A stretch of 64,000 nt of DNA from Branchiostoma floridae (taxonomy: Eukaryota; Chordata; Leptocardii; Amphioxiformes; Branchiostomatidae). Shown piece by piece: positions 56,150-64,000 of this stretch. The stretch is from positions 8,653,487 through 8,717,486 of the forward strand of contig NC_049986.1 in assembly GCF_000003815.2 (NCBI RefSeq), read 5' to 3'. The notes under the pieces are model-generated. The model searched no databases. It was given only the letters and a program-made list of their open reading frames with translations, and was not told where the DNA came from. A program made the translations under genes and the position numbers. How positions within the stretch are numbered: the first letter of the stretch is position 1; the number at the start of each line of letters is the position of its first letter.

Positions 56150-57470
56150 CAGTTGAGATCACATTTTTTTTTACAAGCCGTAGCATTTATCCTTGTTGTT
56201 TGTAGGTTCTTTTGATGTGCAGAACAAACTTCATGACACTTATTTGTTTGATTTGTTTTCGGACAGAAGACCAGTCGGTGTCTGTTGTCGAATTCATGGC
56301 TTGATGGTAGATTGAGTGGCACTTTCCAACGTCCATCTCTTCATTTGTCGTGTCCACTGTGATTCCCTATGTACATAGTTTGGCTTGTAGAGCATGTTTC
56401 ACCTTGTTATCGGTCTTGAGAGCCTATCCTGCTGTAGGCCAAGGTGTTGGCATCAAGATACATCTGAAATGGTTTAATTTGTAGGTTAGTCCTACTGTGT
56501 TATACAGGATAGCGTGTGTGGCACTAGATTGCACTTTGAGCCATGCTTTAGTATGAATTGCATCAAGTTTTTGTAGCAGAGCGTTGGTCAAGTCATGCAC
56601 CATCAGACCTCCACGACGGGATAGCGTATTTCATATAAACCCTGAGTTTGTACTCGTTTCTTATGGCCAGCTTGTTTACGTTTTCAACTGTTGTTTGTAT
56701 TGTCGTCGTCACAATGTCATAAGTCTCTTTTGTTTTAACCAGTTAAGTCCTTTATCATTCTAGGACCTTCTCGGGTGCATCTTAGTTGTCTTGACAGGGT
56801 TGCATCAATGGTGAATGTAATCTCTGATGGCTTGCCGCTTGTGATGGACATTGACTTGTACTTGTGCGGTTTCACTGAAAGGTTCATTGACTTGGTGTGG
56901 GAAGAAAGTTTTGTAATTGTAGGATTTTGGTGTTGGTGTTGTTATTTTGTTGGCAGTTATCAGATAGAAGTCATCAGAGAAGGTCAGTGTGATGTACAGC
57001 CTTAAGGTTCTGTAGTAAAGGTTGGGACACAGTCAAGATAATATCAGGTGACAGTTCGTCTCCTTGAATATTTTATCATTTCAGGGGGAAGTTATTCCTT
57101 TTCATTTGATAGTATATTAAGTTGTGTTCCACGGATCCGAATGCATCTGCGAGGTCAAACCAGGTTATATGGACTGTCTACCGATTCTCCCTGACATGGG
57201 CCAAGAATACCCTGACCCGGATGTGTTCCACACAGCCATTGATTCCCGAAAGGAAAGTTTTTTCCGTTTCCGGGTCAATCAGGTTATTGTCCGTCATGTA
57301 TTTGGTCCACCTTTCGGACAAGACTATGTGAACGATCTTAGAAAAAACAAGACGTCAGACATATCGTCCGGAAGTTGCCGGGATCATCCTCAGGGCAGGG
57401 AGCTTTGTGAAGCTGTGCCACAGTACAGGGTGACCATGACTTAGGTGGGTGAAAACAAGGTGCTGGTCAC
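56150..57470 (-). mobile_element. LINE remnant, R2/Hero-like reverse transcriptase
   Basis: The minus strand near 57400-57000 reads, with frame changes, DDPGNFRTICLTS, KYMTDNNLIDPE, FLSGINGCVEH, TWFDLADAFGSVEHNLIYY and IQGDELSPDI. The combination of KGFLPGV.GC.EH and W.DLA.AFGSV.H is characteristic of site-specific-type LINEs such as R2/Hero/NeSL relatives. The part to about 56150 holds RRGGLMVHDLTNALLQKLDA and LHTKAWLKV-like text. The plus-strand frame over 57122-57444 is its antisense shadow. Confidence 0.78.
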
Positions 57471-58239
57471 ATTGCAGTGTTTACCTATACTTAAATAATG
57501 GGAATCATGGTAGAAAGAGGCTGTCAGAAATCACATAGCTGAGTTTTAGAACATTACAAACCCACAATGGCATGGTTGAGTGGCCTCTAAAGTGTAATTT
57601 GAGCACGAAACCAGGGAAACGTTTACAGTAGAAACACGTGAACTATGACAATAACATATGTTGTGACCTTTTGACCCCTCTTCACTGCCTGTAAACAACA
57701 TAAAAACTTCTAGAGCTTCTGCAATCATAGCCTGACTAAAATAGCGCTCCTAGCGGCCGACCCTACAATTGCCGCCGGAGGGTAATTAATCCCAGCCAGC
57801 GAGGGATTGTGCAAACACAGGCTAACTGCAACTGCAAACATTGCTGAATTTTTTTCTCAACACAATATAGAGGTAAAAACTCTTACATGTAATATGCACC
57901 TCAAAAATTCAAACATATCTACCTCAAGAATAACATTTGCACCTTTGCCAATCTTTTTGGTAGAAGTAGGTCATCCGCGCCTGCGCTGCAATACCGAAAT
58001 TTCGGAGCAAAAATGTTGAGGAAATGTAAGTTGCTTTTTTAGTCTTTTCTTCCGTTTTTAATGATAAATGATGTGTTTCGGTCTTCTTGAAGCAGACAAA
58101 AGCCGACTCCTCAAGGATTCTACTAATATTGGAAAACCAGCATGGTATCTTACATCAGAAAAGGTCTTGTTGTACTAAGAAGGCTTCGTATTGCAATCTT
58201 TCGGTATGTCTCTTACTAATCTTTTATAATACGAATGAG
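57471..58239. other. Sequence between LINE remnants
   Basis: Nothing recognised; a GCGCTCCTAGCGG-type short inverted phrase near 57750 only. Confidence 0.4.
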
Positions 58240-59420
58240 TTCTATTGTACACATTTAATCCACACTGGGTATCTGCGTAGTTGTGCCCTTGTGGCGAGGT
58301 TGCTGGCATTCTTCCTTACGCCCAGGATCGATTTACAGAATTTTAAATGCACTTGTTCTATTGGAGAATTGTCATTAAGCCCAATCTTGCCCCATACCTC
58401 TGCACCATATGTTAATATGGGAAATACACATGCATCAAATAATTTAGAATACACTGAATTCGAAATTGACGGACCGTTGTCTCCTAGGACGGATTTTATT
58501 GGGTCACAAAGCTTTCTTTTTTAGAGTTTTCATTGCTGTTGTTAAATTATCACCTGTTGTAAACACTACTCCCAGGTAACAGTACGACGATACCATATCA
58601 ATGTTTTGGTTGCGCAATTTGAAGTTAGAAGACGTGTCCTTTCTTACTAAATACTATTATTTTTGTTCTGTTTAGGTTTATTGATAATTTCCATTTTTCG
58701 CAATAAAGACCAATGGTGTTAATTGCTTTTTACATGCCATGCTGGCTTGTTGATAATAGGATAGAATAGACTAGATACTTTGGTTGTGTTTGATAGCGGA
58801 GCGTCCAAGTCTTCTGTATTTAGCTTGGTTGCTAGTTCACTGATATATGTATTGAATAGTGCAATTTGGATTGGGAAACTTTTGTCATTTACACTTGCTG
58901 TGGATTGGTGGTATTGGACTTTTGTTACATCGAAGAATTTTCCAGATATACCTGATGACAAAAGTTTGTATAGCAGTCCTTCATGCCAGATTTAGTCAAA
59001 CGCCTTTGAAAAGTCTACGAAGCAGGCGAAGAGCCTTTTCCTTGACCGAGTATGCTTAGAAATTACGGTTTTTAGAAGAAAAATGTTATCTGAAGTTTTT
59101 TTCTGAAATCCTGCCTGGTTGCGCTGTAGAATGTCGTTTTCGTCGAGAAATTTTGCTAGTCTTTTGTTTAATATAGAGGTGCATAATTTTCCAAGTTTGG
59201 GTAATCTTTTCTTCCTGCTTTGAATATTGGAATGTAACTTCTCGACCAGTCTGACTGTCAGTGGGAAAGACTTCAGTTGAGAGGGCAATACAAAATAGAT
59301 TAACATTTCGTTAGTGATCATATTCTAGCCACTAGCTTTTTTATTATCAAGTCCTTGAACGGCAGCGTTAACCTCTGATTTTGTAATATGATGATCTAAC
59401 GGTCCCTGAGACAAATTATG
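58240..59420 (-). mobile_element. LINE remnant with reverse transcriptase pieces
   Basis: Minus-strand frames: KLGKLCTSILNKRLAKFLDE, AGFQKKTSDNIFLLKTVI and FACFVDFSKAFD (59321-58992); then a segment with FPIQIALFNTYISELA (58961-58719); then YSKLFDACVFPILTYGAEVW and HLKFCKSILGVRKNASNLA (58454-58242). This is the normal order of finger, palm and C-terminal region. Frames are broken; clade not resolved. Confidence 0.83.
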
Positions 59421-59646
59421 GTATCAAGGAAGTGTGATTGATTATATTGTCATATGTGTCAGACTTATAGTAACTTCTACTAAAAATTTAGTTGCTCCCG
59501 GACTATTGTGCCAATTGCAAAGTGAATGAGCCCAACAAAGCTAGCTTCTTAGTGGGGATTTTATGCGCCATCTGGGTAGTTTAGTAATAATGTCTAGGAT
59601 TGTCTATTATAAGACTCTATACTTGTTGAACAACCGGTATTTCAAA

Positions 59647-60619
59647 TTAACCCTATCCAGACCGGGGGGGGGGGGGCTAAAAGTGCCCGCAGCAACTTTG
59701 ACCCTCTATAGCTCCCAAACGGCTTGTGCTAGAACAACCAAACTTAGTGAGTTTTCCTAAAATATTGTTGGCAACAATTGTTAAAAAAATTGGGAAAGTT
59801 TATGATTTTTCGTGTTGCCTGAAAGGCAAATTTTACAAAAAACACTAATTTTGGTTTAAACAATGGGATTTTAAGATTTTCTTGCTAAACTAAACATCTT
59901 TTCATATATTTTTAATATCTAAGACATCTTAGTTGAACACTTATAATTAAATATTCATAAATTATGCTAATGAGATGACGTAATTGGTCAAAATCCAAGA
60001 TGGCCGACAATATCATGATGAAAAGTATAACAAGCTTATTTTCACTCAAATTTCATCACTACTTGGTATTTTCTTACAGAAAACATTCATTTGAACGTTT
60101 TGAATCCATTTTCAAGGGGTTTTAGCCTTATATGTTGAAAAAAAATGTATCTTGAAAAATGTAAGGTTGATAATCCAAGATGGCGGATAGCTAAACTACA
60201 GATGACGTCATTCTGTGACGTCATTTTGACGTCGTTGCGTCGGCTTTTGACAACAGAAGTCTTATAACACTTAAATATTAATAAGAAACCTTTATTGGTA
60301 ACTTTTTGAGTGAGATATTTAGGTATTATGGGGATTTCCCGTTTTAGCCAAAAATATCAATTAATGACGTCATAATTACGTCATATTACCTCATAATGAT
60401 ATTAAAATTTCAGGAATTATAAAACTCGATGTGCACAACCTTCCCTGCAACTTTGGTGATCGTACAGTATGTCGTTCTGANNNNNNNNNNNNNNNNNNNN
60501 NNNNNNNNNNNNNNNNNNNNNNNNNNNNNNNNNNNNNNNNNNNNNNNNNNNNNNNNNNNNNNNNNNNNNNNNNNNNNNNNCCAGGGAAGGCCCAAAAAGT
60601 CCAGTCTGGATAGGGTTAA
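59647..60619. mobile_element. piggyBac-like non-autonomous element (contains gap 60481-60580)
   Basis: Left end TTAACCCTATCCAGACCGGG and right end (reverse complement TTAACCCTATCCAGACTGGA). TTAA at both edges fits the piggyBac target duplication. The inside is non-coding with TGACGTCAT-rich palindromic phrases. Related to the partial copy at 13958-14580. Confidence 0.82.
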
Positions 60620-61130
60620 ATTACCGTTCTCAATCTTGGGGTTTTCACCACCTCCATGAGATATTGGGATGATCGTCAGCTAACTGTTTGGATACAGGGT
60701 CAATCCAAGGGCTCTGATTGGGGAGGGGTGTTTGCAAACTAGGTATAGAATTGCGTTTGCCAGTTGGCAGGCCAGAGTAGCATTTGACGTTAAGACGTCG
60801 TGGTCTGAAATTTGGATTCTTGAAATAAAAGACCATCTTTTATTTCACTTTCCCAAATCATTACATGTAACGTTATAAGTACTGGTGTCATTACTCTAAT
60901 ACTACAACAGTGGACACCCCGTAGGGCCGGGCTAGTAAGTGTTCAGTTACTTCGTAAAAATGCAAAAGAAGGGAGGGGCAATGCGTGGGAAACTCGAGGC
61001 AATTGCCTACTGAATGCATGGTGTATTAAGTTTCCAGTAGCACCTTGACTAATTTGAATATTGCTGTCGGTGATCATAATACTTAAATGAGGGCTTTGCA
61101 AGGGGTAACTGTGCCAAGTCATTTAACGTC
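60620..61130. other. Sequence without recognisable features
   Basis: Nothing recognised. Confidence 0.4.
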
Positions 61131-61400
61131 CTTTGTTTCCCGGAGTTCGTAGTCACATATGGTGATGACTGGAGGTGCCTCTTTCACCCTGGCCCAACAC
61201 TTCTGTCTTCTTGAGGCTGATGATCAGACCAAAGTCCTGGCGTGTCTGGGTGAAGCGGTCCATGGAGTCCCTGCTCTGTATGAGCTGCAAGTCCGGCGTC
61301 GTTAGCGATCAGTAGGTCTCAGATCAGAGCTCCGCGTACCTTTGTTTTGGCCCTAAGGCGGCTGAGGTTGATGAACAGCTTGCCATCTGATCTGAAAGTG
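61130..61400 (-). mobile_element. LINE fragment, reverse transcriptase palm
   Basis: Minus-strand translation, with frame changes, gives RSDGKLFINLSRLRAKTKV, LLIANDAGLAAHTEQGL (the A-D-D-A-A-L site mutated) and FGLIISLKKTEVLGQG. This is the common LINE stretch DG.LFNL.RL.AKTKV...LLFADDAAL..HTE...FGLTI..KKT. A short, dead fragment. Confidence 0.8.
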
Positions 61401-62017
61401 CCCAACAATCAGTTCTTTCTTGTATAGTTTCTTACTGGTGTCGTTTTGTGTAAAGCCTTGGCCTTGTTATTTGCATTGAAAGGTACATAGATTAGTTCTG
61501 TTATAGTTTCAAAACTTAGGTGTGTATATTTTAACAGGACTGTGTACATGTATCTGTAGGATTTTTGGTAAAAAGCTGCAGCTTTTACAGCGATTTTGAG
61601 ATCAGTTGGTCTTTTTTTTACTTTATCTGTTACTCTTGGCTCCTTTTATTAGGAAAGCCATCAGCAAATTCTTATGCAACGTTTGGGCAATCGTTTTCAT
61701 AAAGTGTTTTGTTAATTTGCACAATGTTGCTCAACAATCTGGAGCAAGGTATGTGCTATTTCTTGTGCCCACCCTTTAGGTTGTGACTTTATTTTGACTC
61801 GAGAGTGCTCCATTCGGCTGTAGGGGCCGCTTTTCGTGGAGGTCGAGTCGGGAGGAGTATCAGGGGTCCAATAATAATGTTAAGACAAAATTTCTATCGA
61901 TAATACAAAGAAAATACGAATGCTCTATACATCAATAAATAAATGATAATCATTACTTCGTTAATTCCATAATCGTTCGTGAATCACTACCGTGACAGAA
62001 GTCTTTTGAAAGTTGAG

Positions 62018-62422
62018 ATAGTCCAGGTTCAGGTCCAAAGGATCAGGCCCAGGTCCGGACCTGAACCTGTACTTGGTTCAGTATATGAAAAGTTGTGAAT
62101 ATACGATAATCGAAACAATGGTTCATTTCACTGCAAAGAAATCTGTTTTGTGGAGTATTCGTTTTAAATGGCATTTCAAAATCCTACAAGGCTAACTGCC
62201 TCTGTTTTATTGACTGCACTACTTGGCAGAAATGACTATAGATTCTACTCTGCCTAGTTATTTTCTTCGACCGGTAAGCCCCAAAACATGTGAATGCCTG
62301 ATCATATAATCCGTTCATTTTCCAATAGGTCCACAACCGGTCCACGGATTTTTTTCAGGTCCGGTTTTTCCGGACCGGTCCAATGAGAAAACCCGGTTTT
62401 GTACCGGTACCCAGCCCTAGTT
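62018..62422 (+). mobile_element. TIR-type miniature element, copy C (best preserved)
   Basis: Starts near GTCCAGGTTCAGGTCC with the palindrome GGTCCGGACC and ends TTGTACCGGTACCCAGCCCT. Shares its whole layout with copies A (6700-7068) and B (9090-9392). It abuts the 3' end of the LINE at 62425. Confidence 0.68.
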
Positions 62423-62424
62423 GC

Positions 62425-64000
62425 AACTCTAGCGTCCGGTGGCAGTGTATTCCATACAAGTGAGCCAGAGTAGGCCAGTGGTCTTCTGTAAACCTATCTC
62501 ATGGGCATAGGAACCACTTGAAGATCGGAAGCACTTCGTCTGGTGGTCCTGACTGATCTGACCCTGCAGTAGGTGAACATCCGATGATCCGACGTATGTA
62601 GGGTGGTAACTTGTTGTTCAAGGCCTTGTATATCAGTAAGACTTTGTGGTGCTTGTGTAGTGACTTCACTTCCACAGATGGAGTTTGATACGGGACAAGT
62701 AAAATCAACATGCTGGCTCGGTTCTGCATCCGTTGAAGTTTCTCCAGTTCCCCATCTGGGGCAGAGTCCCATACAGTACACGCGTACATAATGCGTGGCA
62801 GAAATATGTTTTTGTACAAAGTTAACAGAGAAGGCGTTGAAACAAAAGTGCGGACGTGCTTTAAAGTGCTGAGTGATCGCCTGAGTTTGCACAAAATGCA
62901 GGTATTAACTTGTCACTACAGTATAGATTACGGTTAATTAGCACTACAACGTATTTGTACATATTACATTCTGTTACAGCTGCCCCATTGATAGACAAGT
63001 TGGGGCTTCTCCAACTGTTTTCCATTTTGTCTGTAGACTGCACCAATGAGCATATAAACTTGCATTTTCCACTATTCACTGATAATGAATTTGCCACTGT
63101 GAAAGTATTTTAAAAGATCATTTTTAAGGTTGTCTTGAATGCTACAATAGTAGATGACAGTGTCATCTGCATACATTGATATATCACAGAATTGGGCGCA
63201 ATTTGGCATGTCATTAACATAGATTTAGAACAAGAGCGGTCCTAATATTGACCCTTGGTATACTCCATATGGCATTCGATGAAAGTCACAGATAGTGCAG
63301 TGCTACCTACTAGATAAGTAAGATGTAAACCAACCCAATGCGTCCCCCTGTATGCCATAGCAAAACAGCTTTTGGAGTAGAATGTTATGATCCAGAGTAT
63401 CAAACGCCTTGGAGAGATCTATAAACATCGCCCCTGTCGGCTGACCAGCATTCATAGCATTAAACCACTTCTCTGTGAGAAGGTGTGCTGCAGTTTGTGT
63501 AGAATGGCCTGGGCGAAAGCCAGACTGGGCCTCCGTAAGAATGCAGTTTGCTGTCAGACACTCGTATAATTGAGTGTGTACTGTGCAAACCAAAATTTTC
63601 GAGACAACAGGTAGTATGCTGACTGCTCTATAGTTATTTGGTGTAGCTCTATCACATGCTTTGTGTATTGGGGATAGGTGTGCCTTTTCCCAGTCATCTG
63701 GAAACTCACTTCTTCGCGAAGATTTATTAGATATATTCGTCAGAGATGGTGTGATGATCTCGGCCCCAGCCTTGAGCAATCTTCTGTTAAGGTTGTCTAG
63801 ACCAACGGCTTTGTCCGTTTTCAAAGGAGTTCACGTTGGACAAACTCTGTCGTTACTTGTCTAAAGGTGAAACGGAGCCTGACAACGGTGTGCGAATTGC
63901 AGTGGGCCGAGAAGTGACATTCTCGTGATAATACCTCGTGCTAACTTTTCGGCTACCGTGCCAAAATACTTGTTCAGTTCCTGGGCAATTTCCAATGGCG
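62425..64000 (-). mobile_element. LINE, reverse transcriptase ORF, best preserved copy (cut by window end)
   Basis: A 173-codon minus-strand frame (63824-63303) carries DKAVGLDNLNRRLLKAGAEI, PNNYRAVSILPVVSKIL, LTEAQSGFRPGHSTQTAA and GAMFIDLSKAFDTLDHNILL, classic reverse transcriptase motifs. Downstream, 63097-62499 gives the thumb and C-terminus (FLPRIMYACTVWDSAP, LEKLQRMQNRASMLIL, YKALNNKLPPYIRRI), and near 62440 WNTLPPDARVA. Broken by a few frameshifts. Sequence beyond 63824 likely continues upstream past the window end. CR1/L2-like by motif style. Confidence 0.88.

Noticed and set aside
57122-57444. A 106-codon plus-strand frame with several cysteines (ECICEVKPGYMDC), at first read as the last exon of the signal-peptide gene
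   Set aside because: The minus strand of the same bases encodes reverse transcriptase motifs in order (NLIDPE, GCVEH, WFDLADAFGSVEH), so the plus frame is an antisense shadow. The phase match with 45258 is coincidental.
1-64000. tRNA, rRNA, bacterial operon structure or viral genes
   Set aside because: No cloverleaf, rRNA-like block, operon or viral structural gene was visible by reading; all reverse transcriptase traces fit LINEs, with no LTRs or envelope-like frames noticed.

Overview
This is a gene-poor, repeat-dense stretch of an animal nuclear genome. It has GT-AG introns of several hundred bases to tens of kilobases, extracellular-protein exons in the class-1 phase pattern, many non-LTR retrotransposon remnants, fold-back DNA transposons, microsatellites and eight assembly gaps (12814-12913, 20496-21474, 23161-23260, 26921-27287, 30668-30883, 31789-31888, 33939-34179, 60481-60580). 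The style (vWA/EGF mosaic gene, mix of LINE clades, many TIR miniature elements) suggests an invertebrate deuterostome, most likely a lancelet (Branchiostoma). That identification is inference from style, not from a database match.

Region 1 (1-36.7 kb) is one plus-strand gene whose 5' end lies outside the window. Its exons encode a first von Willebrand factor A domain (291-468, 1998-2148, 3424-3646), an EGF-like domain (4309-4440), and a second vWA domain (4825-4946, a broken middle exon, 34814-34891, 35391-35586), with the stop at 36194-36196. Both vWA domains keep the metal-binding (MIDAS) residues visible in the sequence. The product looks like a secreted matrilin/collagen-like adhesion protein. 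The second vWA domain is interrupted by an approximately 29 kb intron packed with repeats. That intron begins and ends with inverted copies of the same 0.9 kb element lying directly against exon-like sequence.

Inside that intron are LINE remnants, a mariner-type fold-back element inserted into an older element whose uninterrupted paralog lies next to it, a piggyBac-like fragment with a large palindrome, a second mariner-type fold-back, an element whose inverted ends are tandem arrays of a GGGGAAT-type motif, a pogo-like TIR element, a 223-bp higher-order satellite of 56-bp monomers, and a kilobase-scale 27/41-bp minisatellite.

Region 2 (36.7-44.6 kb) is AT-rich intergenic DNA. It holds a cluster of five short fold-back elements with related ends and a three-unit tandem repeat of about 0.7 kb.

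Region 3 (44.6-64 kb) begins with a CCAAT-containing promoter-like segment, a 5'-UTR exon and a signal-peptide exon (start codon 45192-45194) of a second plus-strand gene. Its later exons were not found in the window. Downstream are a 70-bp minisatellite and at least eight LINE remnants. Every LINE with a recognisable coding remnant in the window lies on the minus strand, antisense to the two genes. This suggests that 45-64 kb may be intron of the second gene.
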